From assembly GCA_020633335.1 (NCBI GenBank), contig JACKDU010000008.1, forward strand, positions 186,001-250,000: 64,000 nucleotides of DNA. The letters run 5' to 3'. The stretch comes from Myxococcales bacterium (GTDB lineage: Bacteria > Myxococcota_A > Polyangia > Nannocystales > Nannocystaceae). A program made the position numbers and the translations under genes. Under the pieces are notes generated by a model. It saw nothing but the letters and a program-made list of their open reading frames with translations, ran no database searches and had not been told where the DNA came from. Position 1 is the first letter of the stretch; every line of letters starts with the position of its first letter. This document shows, piece after piece, positions 48,148-57,208 of the stretch.

Positions 48148-49764
48148 TCACTCGGCGGCGTCGCGGCGCTCGGCGAGGCTCACCGGATAGCCCCGCTCCT
48201 CGTCGAGGACCGCGAGGACGTCGACCTCCGGCCGGATCTTGTCGTAGAGGTCGGGGAAGGCCCCGTCCGCGCCGACCTCCGCCCGGACCTCGCGGTAGAG
48301 GCGGAGATCGAACATCGCCGCGAATTCCTCGCGGGTCATGAAGGTGTCGGCGTAGAGGAAGGGGAAGCCGCGCACCGACTGGGTGAAGGCCTCCATCGCC
48401 CGCATCGCGTGGACCGTCCGGAACCGCTCGCCGCGGCGGATCGGCCCCGGCACCCCGTAGACCCCGAGGTCGAAGTACATCGCGTAGTCGGTCCCCGGGA
48501 CCATGTCCTCGGGGGCAGGTCGCCGGAGCTGCCCGCCGGCCTCGCCGTGGTCGTAGACCCGCGAGGGGTAGAGGAGGATCGGGAACATGTCGAAGAGCTC
48601 GGCCGCCCGATCGACCGCCCGCCGCATCGCGCTCATCGGCAGGACGATGTCCTGGAAGACCTGGAGGGTGAAGGTCATCTTGCGGACCGCCGGGGTCGTC
48701 GAGAGCTTGAGGAAGGCGATCCGCGGCGGCATCAGCCAGCCGAGGAGGAGGCGGAAGAGCGGGTTGTTCCCCGACGGGATCATGTGCTCGACCACCCAGA
48801 AGATCGAGCGGTTGTGGCGGAGGAGGTAGTCGGCGAGCGGGACGTACTCGTCGCCGCCGTCGCCGCTCAGGTAGGTCTCGACGTGGCGGTAGAACCAGGG
48901 CTTGTACCAGCGGCCGAGGCGGTTGATCTTTCGCCGCGCCTCGGGGGTGTCGGCGTCGGCGAAGTCGCCGCACATGATCACCGCCTCGTGGCGCGAGAAG
49001 ACCGTCGCCTCGAGGAAGTCGGGCGCGTCGTCGGCGGTCGCCAGGCGGTACATCTCGGCGCAGTAGCCCTCCTGGGTGCGGACTGGGAGGTAGCGGAGGT
49101 GGATGTAGGGCTTGACCGGGATCACCGCGAGCTCGATCCCGACCAGGAGGCCGAGGGTCCCGTGCGACCAGGGGAGCGCCCGGAAGAGCTTGGGGTCGGA
49201 CTCGGCGCTCACCCGCCGCAGCGAGCCGTCGGCGAGGACGACCTCGTAGGCGACCACGGTCTCGAAGAGCATCCCGACCCTGTGGGAGTGGGTGGTCATC
49301 CCGGCCGCGAGCGCGAGGCCGCCGATCGTCGCGTCGGCGATCTCGAGGTTGACCGCGAGCATGTAGCCGCGCGGGATCAGGTAGCGAGTGATCTGGCCGA
49401 CGGTGACGAAGGGCTCGACGCGGACGGTGCGGGCGGCTTCGTCGAGGCCGAGGACGTCGCAGAGGTCGCCCATCTTGATCTTCGACCAGGTGTGCTTGGG
49501 CTCGAAGCGGGTCGAGAGGTTCTGCCAGGTCCGGCGATCGGTGCACATCGGCCGGCGCTCGGCCGGCGGCTGGGCGGCCCAGCGCCGGACCTGGGCCTGG
49601 ACCCCGCGGACCCGCTCGTCGTGGCGCTCGGGGGCGGCGCCGAGGAGCTCGCGGGCCCGGGCGCGGAGGCGGAGCGCGGCGTCGAAGACGAAGCCGACCG
49701 GGAGGCCGACGCCGACGAGGATGAGCGAGCGGTAGCGGGTGAGGAGCTCCTCGAGGGAAGGCAT
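48148..49764 (-). CDS. delta-24 sterol reductase homologue (DHCR24-like FAD oxidoreductase)
   Basis: A 538-residue flavoprotein collinear with eukaryotic DHCR24. Matching stretches include ERVRGVQAQVRRWAAQ, MCTDRRTW, VRVEPFVTVGQIT, ELVLADGS-like YEVVLADGS, FRALPWSHGTLGLLVG, YKPWFYRHVETYL, RSIFWVVEHMIPSGNNP, MPPRIAFLKL and FLYADTFMTREEFAAMFD. An N-terminal membrane segment (SLILVGVGLPVGFVF) is also conserved. DHCR24 reduces the sterol side-chain C24 double bond. Some myxobacteria make sterols de novo, which fits. The ATG at 49764 has a GGAGAA site and is preceded by TAGAGT. No other sterol genes are in the window. Confidence 0.9.
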   Translation of the reverse strand: MPSLEELLTRYRSLILVGVGLPVGFVFDAALRLRARARELLGAAPERHDERVRGVQAQVRRWAAQPPAERRPMCTDRRTWQNLSTRFEPKHTWSKIKMGDLCDVLGLDEAARTVRVEPFVTVGQITRYLIPRGYMLAVNLEIADATIGGLALAAGMTTHSHRVGMLFETVVAYEVVLADGSLRRVSAESDPKLFRALPWSHGTLGLLVGIELAVIPVKPYIHLRYLPVRTQEGYCAEMYRLATADDAPDFLEATVFSRHEAVIMCGDFADADTPEARRKINRLGRWYKPWFYRHVETYLSGDGGDEYVPLADYLLRHNRSIFWVVEHMIPSGNNPLFRLLLGWLMPPRIAFLKLSTTPAVRKMTFTLQVFQDIVLPMSAMRRAVDRAAELFDMFPILLYPSRVYDHGEAGGQLRRPAPEDMVPGTDYAMYFDLGVYGVPGPIRRGERFRTVHAMRAMEAFTQSVRGFPFLYADTFMTREEFAAMFDLRLYREVRAEVGADGAFPDLYDKIRPEVDVLAVLDEERGYPVSLAERRDAAE

Positions 49765-49863
49765 CGGCGTTCTCCGAGCGCACTCTAGCAGGGTGCTAGC
49801 AGCCGCGCGGGCGCCGAACGCCGTCAACCACGGGGTCCGGGCCCGCGCGCGATCGCGCACGAC

Positions 49864-49896
49864 GGACATGTCCAAGAGGACATGTCCGTCGGACCT
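49864..49896. repeat. double TGTC-N6-GACA palindrome
   Basis: GGACATGTCC-AAGA-GGACATGTCC-GTC-GGACC. The exact 14-mer TGTCCAAGAGGACA is 49869-49882; a second, shorter arm pair follows. It lies between two minus-strand genes. Confidence 0.8.
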
Positions 49897-49904
49897 CGCG
49901 CCCC

Positions 49905-51470
49905 CTACCCGCGGCGCCGCCGACGGACCAGCGGGAGGAGGAGGAGCCCCGCGAGGCCGAGGCCCCCGAGGCCGCCGTCGCCGGAGCGGCACCCGCACCC
50001 CGACGGCTCCATGTCGCTCCCGCCGCCGTCGGTCGCGGAGCCGAGCGCCGTCCCGCCGCCGCCGCTCACCCCGGAGTCGCTCCCGCCGCTCGCCGCGGTG
50101 CCGCCCCCCGTGTCGCCGCTGGCGCTCGCGTCGGTGCCCGCGGTCCCCCAGGAGTCGGTGCCCGCGGTCCCGCCCGAGTCGGTCCCGCCGGTGCCCGCCG
50201 GATCGGGCGGGTTGCCGACGATGATCGTCACCGGCGGCGACTCGCCGACGAGCCCGGCCGCGTCCTCGGCGACCGCCTGGATCGTCCAGATCCCCTCGGG
50301 GAAGACCGCTTCGTTGAAGGTGTAGGGCGGCTCCGTGTCGGTGATCGGCTGGAGCACGCCGTTGAGCTTGATGCCGACCTGCTTGACCCCCCAGCCGTCG
50401 GCGTCGTCGGCGTTGATCTCGACGGTGACCTTCGCCGGCACCGGGTCGAGGAACTCGTCGCCGTCGAAGGGCGTGGCGATCGCGACCAGCGGCGCGTCGT
50501 TGTCGGGGATCTTGTTGAAGGGGTCACCGCAGGTGTAGCTCGCCTCCAGGGCCGGCGTCCCCGGGCACCAGTCGGTCCACGTGCCGTGGCCGTTCTGGTC
50601 GCCCATGAAGAAGTTGGAGCACTTGTAGGTCGGGTTCCAGGTCCCGTCGGCGTCGTGACAGGGGGTGATGTCGATCCCCGAGGTCTCCTCGATCCACGGC
50701 ACCGCCTTGTCGATCCGCGCGTGGGTCCCGGTCCCGCCGCAGCCGCCGGTGACCGTCGACGCGATCCCGAAGGCATGCCACGTGCCGTCGGGGTACTTGA
50801 CGAAGGCGGGCCCGCCGGAGTCGCCGGGGCAGATGCTCGGGAGGCCGCCGCCGCCGAGGGTCGTGGTGTTGGCGAAGACGCCGGTCAGCTTGGTCATCCC
50901 CCAGCGCTTGGTCCCCGCGCCGGTGTCGCCCTGGTTGGCGCCGAAGCCGACGATCGCCACGTCGGCGCCGACCTTGAGCGCCGCGGTCTCGCAGCCGAAG
51001 AGCACCGGCGTGAGCGGCAGGTCGTTGACCGGCGTCGTGAGCACGCAGAACGCCCAGTCGTGGGCCTGATCGTTGGTCCCGCCGTAGCCCGGGTTGGCCT
51101 GGCAGTTCGCGGAGATCGTCTTGTTGGGGCCGACCGACGACTGACCGAACTTGATCTTCTTGGTGCCGCCGCCGCAGTGGGCGGCGTAGACGACGACCTT
51201 GGGGTGGACCAGGGTGCCGGTGCAGAGCCCGCCGCCGCTGGTCACGGCGACCGCGGTCGGCCACCCGCAGGCCTCGACCTCTTGCCCGCCGTAGACCCCG
51301 GAGGGGGCCGGGAGCACGGAGCTCAAGGTGTCCTCGTCGGCGAGCGCGGCGGTCGGCAGCGCCGCGACGACGGCGGCGGCGGAGAGGGCCACGAGCCCGC
51401 CGCGACCGGGGAGGGAGGGGAAGTCAGGGCGGCGCAGCATCGCGCCCAGATAGGCCATGATCGACGGCAT
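49905..51470 (-). CDS. trypsin-like serine protease with MYXO-CTERM-like tail
   Basis: A 521-residue exported protease. Signal peptide near residues 10-35 (VALSAAAVVAALPTAALADE). The S1 domain shows the triad: VVVYAAHCGGG (His), QAHDWAFCVL (Asp) and SICPGDSGGPAFV (Ser). An Ig-like/Big domain follows (about 345-430, VTVEINADDADGWGVKQVGI), then a Gly/Ser/Thr linker. The C-terminal 35 residues match MYXO-CTERM: a GCGCR Cys pair, a hydrophobic stretch (GLGLAGLLLLPL) and an Arg tail. That signal is known to sort proteins to the myxobacterial surface. The start ATG at 51470 is a choice among three nearby ATGs. Confidence 0.9.
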   Translation of the reverse strand: MPSIMAYLGAMLRRPDFPSLPGRGGLVALSAAAVVAALPTAALADEDTLSSVLPAPSGVYGGQEVEACGWPTAVAVTSGGGLCTGTLVHPKVVVYAAHCGGGTKKIKFGQSSVGPNKTISANCQANPGYGGTNDQAHDWAFCVLTTPVNDLPLTPVLFGCETAALKVGADVAIVGFGANQGDTGAGTKRWGMTKLTGVFANTTTLGGGGLPSICPGDSGGPAFVKYPDGTWHAFGIASTVTGGCGGTGTHARIDKAVPWIEETSGIDITPCHDADGTWNPTYKCSNFFMGDQNGHGTWTDWCPGTPALEASYTCGDPFNKIPDNDAPLVAIATPFDGDEFLDPVPAKVTVEINADDADGWGVKQVGIKLNGVLQPITDTEPPYTFNEAVFPEGIWTIQAVAEDAAGLVGESPPVTIIVGNPPDPAGTGGTDSGGTAGTDSWGTAGTDASASGDTGGGTAASGGSDSGVSGGGGTALGSATDGGGSDMEPSGCGCRSGDGGLGGLGLAGLLLLPLVRRRRRG

Positions 51471-51593
51471 CCGCCGATCTTCGCACACTCGGCGGCGGCG
51501 CGCTGCGACATCCGGGCCCCTGCGGTGCGCCGGCCGCAGATCTCGCGGCGAGCCCCGGCTGCCGCGATCTCGACATCGATGGCGGCGTATTGC

Positions 51594-51599
51594 TACAGT
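51594..51599 (+). promoter_or_regulatory. predicted -10 element of the PEGA-like gene
   Basis: TACAGT lies 17 nt before the ATG at 51617, within the 146-bp divergent region. Confidence 0.4.
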
Positions 51600-51616
51600 C
51601 TCGCGCCAGGACCCCC

Positions 51617-53305
51617 ATGATCTCCAGCGCATCCTGGTTCGCCCTCGCCCTCCTGGTCGCCCCCCCGACGGCCGCAGCCACGCCGGCTCAGCCGGGGCCG
51701 ACGGCGACGCAGCCGGCCCAGCCCGCGCAGCCCGCCCAGCCAGCCCAGCCCGCCAAGCCGGCGAACGCCGCGGCCGCCTCGGCCGCGACCCCGGGCGCCG
51801 CCGCGACCCCGGCGCCGGCCGGCGAGACCGTCGAGGAGCGCCTGAGCCGGGCCGAGAAGCTCTACAAGCAGCGCAAGTACGTCGAGTCAGCCCGCGAGCT
51901 CGAGAGCCTCTGGGCCGACACCCAGCACCCCAACGCGCTCTTCAACGCGGCCCTCGCCCGCTTCGCCGCCGGCCACTACGCCCACACGATCTCCTACCTC
52001 GAGGCCTACCTCGACGACGTCAAGGGCGCCGAGGCGGACGCCGTCGAGCTCGCCCGGGTCCAGCTCGACGCGGCCAAGAAGAAGAGCGTCGAGGTCCCGC
52101 TCATGGTCGGGCCGCCGACCGCCGTCGCCTACGGCGCCGAGGTGACGATCCGCCGGATCCCCGACGGCCCCAAGGACTCGCGCCCCGACCTCCGCTTCAA
52201 GATCCCGCCGCCCGCCGGCGAGGCCCCGGCGGCCCGGACGATCTACCTCGACGCCGGCCGCTGGAGCGCCGAGGTCAAGGCCAAGGGCTTCGTCGCCGCG
52301 CCCCAGGAGATCACGATCGAGAAGGGCAAGGAGCCCGCGGGGATCAGCTTCGCGATGGGCCTCGATCCCGGCCTCCGGCCCCTCGCCTTCCGGGTCGACG
52401 TCCCGGCCGACGCGGCGATCGACGCGGTCGAGGTCCAGGTCCGCTCGACCAGCGGCGCCGGCGAGGCCAAGAGCTGCACGATCCGCCCCTTCGAGGTCAA
52501 CGAGTGCCGCCTCCTCGCCGAGATCGGCACCTGGGAGGTCAGCGCCTCGGCCCCGGGCTTCCTCCCCTACCGCCAGGTGATCACCCTGAGCGCCGGCCAG
52601 ACGCCGGCCTCCTACACCCTGCCGCTGAGCCCCGAGGTGACCACCCCGCCACCCGAGCCCGAGCCCGAGGACGCGAAGATCGACGTGATCCCCAAGCCGG
52701 TGCGGATGCGGATGGCCGGGGGCCTCAACGCCGGCGGCCTGCCGCTCTTCGTCACCGGCCTCGGCCTCGCGGTCTACGGATCGAACACCTACGACCGGGC
52801 GATCACCGCCGACGCGGCCGACTGCGCCAGCGCGGCCGACAACTACGCGTGCCGGGGCGACGTGATCAAGGCGGTCCGCCTCCGCACCGCCGGCCTCGCG
52901 CTGGTCGGCACCGCCACCGGCCTCTTCGTCACTGGCCTCACCGCCGAGTTCGACGTCAAGCCGCGGGTCTGGTACGCGGAGCTGGGGGCCGGCGGCGCCC
53001 TCCTGGTCGGCGGCGCGGCCTGGATGGCGGCGACCACCGGCGGCCTCAACAAGGAGCTCCGGGTCGAGGGCTCGGCCCCGCCCTGGGAGGAGTCGGTGCC
53101 GCGGATCGATCGGGCGACCAACCAGCGCCTGGCGGCGGCGATGCTGATGGGCACCGGCGTCGGCCTGGTCACCGGCTCGACGATCGGCCTCCTGGTCCGC
53201 AAGCACTTCGAGCGCCGGCGGCGGAGCAGCGCCCCCGCGGCGGCCCGCCTCAGCCCCTTCACGCCGATCGGCGGCGGCGGGCTGATGATCCAGGGTCGCT
53301 TCTAG
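51617..53305 (+). CDS. PEGA-like envelope protein with TPR-like start
   Basis: A 562-residue exported protein. Signal peptide (1-20) and a Pro-Ala-Gln repeat linker (PAQPAQPAQPAKPA) to about residue 70. A TPR-like helical pair follows (EERLSRAEKLYKQRKYVESARELESL, HPNALFNAALARFAAGHY). Residues 175-345 contain PEGA/carboxypeptidase-regulatory-like strands (TIYLDAGRWSAEVKAKGF, GTWEVSASAPGFLPYRQVI). The C-terminal 190 residues have about four membrane-like segments and an Arg-rich RKHFERRRRSS. Typical of myxobacterial envelope proteins of unknown role; divergent from the protease gene. Confidence 0.75.
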   Translation: MISSASWFALALLVAPPTAAATPAQPGPTATQPAQPAQPAQPAQPAKPANAAAASAATPGAAATPAPAGETVEERLSRAEKLYKQRKYVESARELESLWADTQHPNALFNAALARFAAGHYAHTISYLEAYLDDVKGAEADAVELARVQLDAAKKKSVEVPLMVGPPTAVAYGAEVTIRRIPDGPKDSRPDLRFKIPPPAGEAPAARTIYLDAGRWSAEVKAKGFVAAPQEITIEKGKEPAGISFAMGLDPGLRPLAFRVDVPADAAIDAVEVQVRSTSGAGEAKSCTIRPFEVNECRLLAEIGTWEVSASAPGFLPYRQVITLSAGQTPASYTLPLSPEVTTPPPEPEPEDAKIDVIPKPVRMRMAGGLNAGGLPLFVTGLGLAVYGSNTYDRAITADAADCASAADNYACRGDVIKAVRLRTAGLALVGTATGLFVTGLTAEFDVKPRVWYAELGAGGALLVGGAAWMAATTGGLNKELRVEGSAPPWEESVPRIDRATNQRLAAAMLMGTGVGLVTGSTIGLLVRKHFERRRRSSAPAAARLSPFTPIGGGGLMIQGRF

Positions 53306-53423
53306 GCGGTCGACCGGGGTCCGGGGGTTTTCCCCGCTGACGGCGCGCCAGCGCGCCCGCAGGATCTCGCCGCCACGCGGCGGGGTCGCCAATCGACGAT
53401 GGACGCGCGCCCGCGACCTTGCA

Positions 53424-53429
53424 TACCAT
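53424..53429 (+). promoter_or_regulatory. predicted -10 element, leaderless start
   Basis: TACCAT ends 8 nt before the ATG at 53438. Confidence 0.5.
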
Positions 53430-53437
53430 CGTCGGCT

Positions 53438-54679
53438 ATGAGCTTGCGGCCCGCCTCCTCTCACCTCCTCTCCACCTCCATCCTCGCCCTCGCCCTCGTC
53501 GGCTGCGGCGACGACGGCACCGCAGGCAGCGAGAGCGAGACCGACGGGGCGACCGGCAGCACGGGCGCCAGCGGGAGCGCGACCGACGGCGGCACCGACA
53601 CCGACGCTGGCACCGACACCGACGCTGGCACCGGCACCGACACCGGCACCGACACCGAGGGTGACGACCCCTCCCCCTTCGACGGCGAGCCGCTCCCGGA
53701 CGGCGGGATCGGCGAGTGGATCTGGGTCGAGTTCCCCGACGCCTTCTGCCGCGACGGCTCGAACGCCGGGATCGCCGTCCGCTACGGCCTCGAGAACAAG
53801 CTCATGTTCTTCTTCGAGGGCGGCGGCGCCTGCTTCAACACCCTCTCCTGCACCGCCAACCCGTCGTCGGTCGGCGACTTCGAGAGCTTCAAGAACGGCA
53901 CCGGCGTCCAGGGGATCATGAACCCCGACAACCCGGACAACCCGGTCGGCGAGTGGAGCGTCGTCTACGTCCCCTACTGCACCGGCGACGTCCACTCCGG
54001 CGAGAGCCCGGACACCTCGGTCCCGGGGGTCAGCGGCACCCAGCAATTCGTCGGCTACAGCAACGTCGAGGCCTTCCTCGAGCGGGTCTACCCGACCTTC
54101 AAGGACGCCGAGCACGTCCTCGTCACCGGCGTCTCCGCCGGCGGCTTCGGGGCGGCGCTCAACTACGATCGGATCGCCGACAACTGGAAGGGCGAGGTCA
54201 CCCTCATCGACGACTCGGGCCCGCCGATGGCCGACGCGTACATGCCGGCCTGCCTCCAGGAGCAGTGGCGCAGCCTCTGGAAGATGAACGTCCCGCTCGA
54301 GTGCACCGACTGCTTCCAGGACGACGGCGGCGGCCTCTCCAACCTCGTCCGCTACATCGGCGAGAAGCACAGCGACTCGGTGCTCGCGCTGATCTCGAGC
54401 GAGGAGGACGAGGTGATCCGCTTCTTCTTCGGCTTCGGCGGCAACGACTGCAACACCCTCCTCCCGCAGATGGACCCCGCGCTCTTCAAGGAGGGGCTCT
54501 ACGACCTCCGCGACAACGGGCTCAAGGCCGGCGGGATGTGGGGCTCGTTCATCCACACCGGCTCGCAGCACACCTGGATCGGCGACAACGGGCTCTACTC
54601 CGCGGAGACCGGCGGGATGCTGCTCATCGACTGGATCACCGACATCCTGGTCCGCGATCCCCAGCACGTCGCGCCCTGA
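53438..54679 (+). CDS. pectinacetylesterase/Notum-family lipoprotein
   Basis: A 413-residue lipoprotein (lipobox LVGC near residue 22). A Gly/Thr/Asp linker (TDTDAGTDTDAGTGTDTGTD) runs to about residue 80. The esterase domain follows the pectinacetylesterase/Notum family: NKLMFFFEGGGACFN near residue 125, VVYVPYCTGDVHSG, and the nucleophile motif VLVTGVSAGGFGAALNYD with Ser. A His near the C-terminus (HTGSQHTWIGDNG) and Asp residues in between can complete the triad. The family removes acyl groups from polysaccharides or proteins. ATG at 53438 with TACCAT upstream. Confidence 0.87.
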   Translation: MSLRPASSHLLSTSILALALVGCGDDGTAGSESETDGATGSTGASGSATDGGTDTDAGTDTDAGTGTDTGTDTEGDDPSPFDGEPLPDGGIGEWIWVEFPDAFCRDGSNAGIAVRYGLENKLMFFFEGGGACFNTLSCTANPSSVGDFESFKNGTGVQGIMNPDNPDNPVGEWSVVYVPYCTGDVHSGESPDTSVPGVSGTQQFVGYSNVEAFLERVYPTFKDAEHVLVTGVSAGGFGAALNYDRIADNWKGEVTLIDDSGPPMADAYMPACLQEQWRSLWKMNVPLECTDCFQDDGGGLSNLVRYIGEKHSDSVLALISSEEDEVIRFFFGFGGNDCNTLLPQMDPALFKEGLYDLRDNGLKAGGMWGSFIHTGSQHTWIGDNGLYSAETGGMLLIDWITDILVRDPQHVAP

Positions 54680-54711
54680 CCGCCGCGCTCCTGTGGTCGC
54701 GCGCTGTGGTC

Positions 54712-54749
54712 GCGCCCCCCCTCGCGTGTGCACGCCCGACGGGGGGCGC
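54712..54749 (+). terminator. hairpin after the pectinacetylesterase-like gene
   Basis: GCGCCCCCC and GGGGGGCGC form a 9-bp stem, with GCGTG-TG-CACGC nested in the loop. It is followed by an alternating GC run. Confidence 0.5.
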
Positions 54750-54781
54750 GCGCGCGCGCGACCTGTGGTAGGCGATGATCG

Positions 54782-56341
54782 ATGCTCCTCCGCGCGCTCT
54801 CTCGCTCCGCCTCCGTCCCCGCCCTCGCCGCCTGCGTCGCCGCCTGCGGACCGACCCCGGACGCGAGCACCAGCGGGGCGACGGGCAGCACGACGAGCGG
54901 CGGCGCGTCGACCGGTGAGGCGAGCGGCTCGACCTCGAGCGGCGCCACGGGGAGCGGCAGCGAGAGCGACGGGACCTCGACCGGCGAGCCGGCGGGCGCC
55001 TGCGACGAGGCCTTCGACGAGGCCGCGGTGCCGATCCCCTGGGACCCCGGCCAGCCAGCGCTCGACGGCTGCGAGGTCCGCGGCGGCCGCGAGTACCGGG
55101 CGATCATCCACCTCCACTCGCCCCACTCGCACGACGCCTGCGACGGCGATCCCCAGCCGGGCGGGGCGCTCGACGAGGCCTGCCTCCAGGACCTCCGCGA
55201 CGGCCTCTGCGAGACCCGGATCGACGTCGCCTTCCTCACCGATCACCCCTCCTTCGCCGAGGACGCGACGATCGAGGCGATGGTCCTGAGCCGCGGCGAC
55301 GACGAGGTGATCAAGGACGGCGAGGGGCGGGTCGTCGGCAACTGGATCGCCTGCGCGAGCGGCCACCGGGTCCTCGTCCTCCCGGGGATCGAGAGCGGCG
55401 AGATGATGCCCCTCGGCCTCTCGGAGCACGCGCCGCCGGGGACCTACGGGACCTCGTCGGCGGCCGCCTTCGCGGCGATCCGCGACGCCGGCGGGGTCGC
55501 CTGGGTCGCCCACACCGAGGGCCGCGACGTCGCCGAGCTCGCCACCCTCGGCCTCGACGGGATCGAGCTCTACCAGCTCCACGCCAACCTCGACCCCGAC
55601 ATCCGTGAGCAGGACCTCGGCCTCGACCCCGGCGGCTTCCTGGCCGACACCCTCCCCTTCTTCTTCCCGGTCGACGACTCGCCGCCCGAGCCCGACCTCG
55701 CGTCGCTCGCCTTCGTGGTCCCCAACGAGCCGTCGATCGTCGCCCTCGAGACCCTCGGCCAGAGCCAGCGCCTGACGATCTCCGGGGGGACCGACGCCCA
55801 CGAGAACGTGCTCCCGCAGAAGGCCCCGGACGGCGAGCGGATCGACTCCTACCGCCGGATGATGCGCTGGTTCAACAACCGCCTGCGGATCGACGGCCCC
55901 CTCACGGTCGACGCGGCCAAGGCGGCGCTGGTCGCCGGCCGCAATCACATCGTCTTCGAGTCCTTCGGCACCCCGAAGGGCTTCGACCTCCACGCGCGGA
56001 GCGGCGAGGCGATCGTCGAGATGGGCGCCGAGCTCAGCCTCGGCGGCGGCGCGGCGACGATCGAGGCGACCCTGCCGACCCTCGACCGCCGCTCGCCCCG
56101 CTCGTCGACCCCGCCGGAGATCCGCGGGGTCCTCTACCGCGCCGACGGGGAGGGGCGCGCGGTGGTCCGCGAATGGAGCGAGGGGAGCCTGAGCCAGGCG
56201 ATCGACGCCCCCGGCGTCTACCGGGTCGAGGTGATGATCACGCCCCGCCACCTGGGGCCCTACCTCGGCTCCTCCGCCGACAAGCTCGTCGGCAAGGAGA
56301 TCGTCTGGATCTACTCCGGGGCGATCTTCGTCCGGCCCTGA
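54782..56341 (+). CDS. PHP-superfamily (metal-dependent phosphoesterase-like) lipoprotein
   Basis: A 519-residue lipoprotein (lipobox VAAC near residue 21) with a Gly/Ser/Thr linker to about residue 70. The PHP-type metal site is visible: IIHLHSPHSHDAC near residue 110, FLTDHPSF near 155, VAWVAHTEGRD near 243 and ISGGTDAHEN near 340. Residues 395-515 form a beta-rich C-terminal domain (VYRVEVMITPRH, EIVWIYSGAIFV). PHP enzymes hydrolyse phosphoesters with di- or trinuclear metal sites; here the enzyme is exported, so an extracellular substrate is implied. Start ATG at 54782; TAGGCG lies 7 nt upstream. Confidence 0.83.
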   Translation: MLLRALSRSASVPALAACVAACGPTPDASTSGATGSTTSGGASTGEASGSTSSGATGSGSESDGTSTGEPAGACDEAFDEAAVPIPWDPGQPALDGCEVRGGREYRAIIHLHSPHSHDACDGDPQPGGALDEACLQDLRDGLCETRIDVAFLTDHPSFAEDATIEAMVLSRGDDEVIKDGEGRVVGNWIACASGHRVLVLPGIESGEMMPLGLSEHAPPGTYGTSSAAAFAAIRDAGGVAWVAHTEGRDVAELATLGLDGIELYQLHANLDPDIREQDLGLDPGGFLADTLPFFFPVDDSPPEPDLASLAFVVPNEPSIVALETLGQSQRLTISGGTDAHENVLPQKAPDGERIDSYRRMMRWFNNRLRIDGPLTVDAAKAALVAGRNHIVFESFGTPKGFDLHARSGEAIVEMGAELSLGGGAATIEATLPTLDRRSPRSSTPPEIRGVLYRADGEGRAVVREWSEGSLSQAIDAPGVYRVEVMITPRHLGPYLGSSADKLVGKEIVWIYSGAIFVRP

Positions 56342-56379
56342 GCGGCCGGCGCGGGCGTCCTGTGGCAGAGTCTCGCGCG

Positions 56380-57159
56380 GTGAGCGAGCGCGCCTTCATC
56401 GAGATCGATCGCGGCCCGATCGAGATCGCCTGGAGCGTCGGCGACCCGGCGCTGCCGACCCTCGTCTTCCTCCACGAGGGCCTCGGCTCGATCGACCTCT
56501 GGCGGGGCGTGCCCGACGAGGTGCGGGCCGCCCTCGGCGGGCCGTCGACGCTGGTCTACGCCCGCCACGGCCACGGCGCGAGCGCCCCGGCCGCGCTCCC
56601 GCGCCCCGCGAGCTACATGCACCACGAGGCCGACGTGGTCCTGCCGGCGCTCCTGGGGCGCCTCGAGATCGATCGGCCCTGGCTCATCGGACATAGCGAC
56701 GGCGCGTCGATCGCCCTCCTCTACGCCGGCGCCGGCCGCCCGGTCCGCGGGCTGGTCTGCCTGGCCCCGCACGTCTTCGTCGAGCCCGAGTCGATCGCCG
56801 GGATCGAGGCGGCCCGCGAGCGCTACGCGAGCTCCGACCTCGAGGCGCGGATGGCCCGCTACCACGCCGATCCGCGGGCGACCTTCCGCGGCTGGAACGA
56901 CGTCTGGCTCTCCGCAGAATTTCGCGCTTGGAACATCGAGGCGCGGCTGCCAGCGATCCAGGCGCCGACCCTGCTGATCCAGGGGAGCGCCGACACCTAC
57001 GGCACCTTCGCCCAGCTCGACGCGATCACGCGGGGCGTCCGCGGGCCTGCCTCGGAGGTGCGGGTCCCGGGCGCCGGCCACTCGCCCCACCTCGACGCCC
57101 GGGCCGCGGTGGTCGAGGCGATCGCCGGCTTCATCCGCCGCCACGAGGGCGCCGAATGA
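56380..57159 (+). CDS. alpha/beta hydrolase
   Basis: A 259-residue alpha/beta hydrolase. The oxyanion strand is TLVFLHEGLGSIDLW, the nucleophile elbow is LIGHSDGASIALLYA with Ser, the acid region is LLIQGSADTYGT and the His is in GAGHSPHLD. It lacks a signal peptide and so should be cytoplasmic. The GTG at 56380 is 38 bp past the PHP lipoprotein stop; CAGAGT lies 8 nt upstream. Substrate unknown. Confidence 0.87.
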   Translation: MSERAFIEIDRGPIEIAWSVGDPALPTLVFLHEGLGSIDLWRGVPDEVRAALGGPSTLVYARHGHGASAPAALPRPASYMHHEADVVLPALLGRLEIDRPWLIGHSDGASIALLYAGAGRPVRGLVCLAPHVFVEPESIAGIEAARERYASSDLEARMARYHADPRATFRGWNDVWLSAEFRAWNIEARLPAIQAPTLLIQGSADTYGTFAQLDAITRGVRGPASEVRVPGAGHSPHLDARAAVVEAIAGFIRRHEGAE

Positions 57160-57161
57160 CC

Positions 57162-57202
57162 CGCGGGGCCCCGCCGACGCCGCCCGTCGACGGGGCCCCG
57201 CG
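57162..57202. terminator. bidirectional hairpin between convergent genes
   Basis: CGCGGGGCCCCG and CGGGGCCCCGCG are perfect 12-base arms with a 17-nt loop, filling the gap between the hydrolase and the lipoprotein stop codons. Confidence 0.65.
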
Positions 57203-57208
57203 CGCCCC

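Noticed and set aside
51887..56251. 1454-residue open frame on the minus strand
   Set aside because: It is antisense to three well-supported genes, has a composition of Arg/Asp/Glu/Gly/Ala repeats caused by high GC, and shows no domain.
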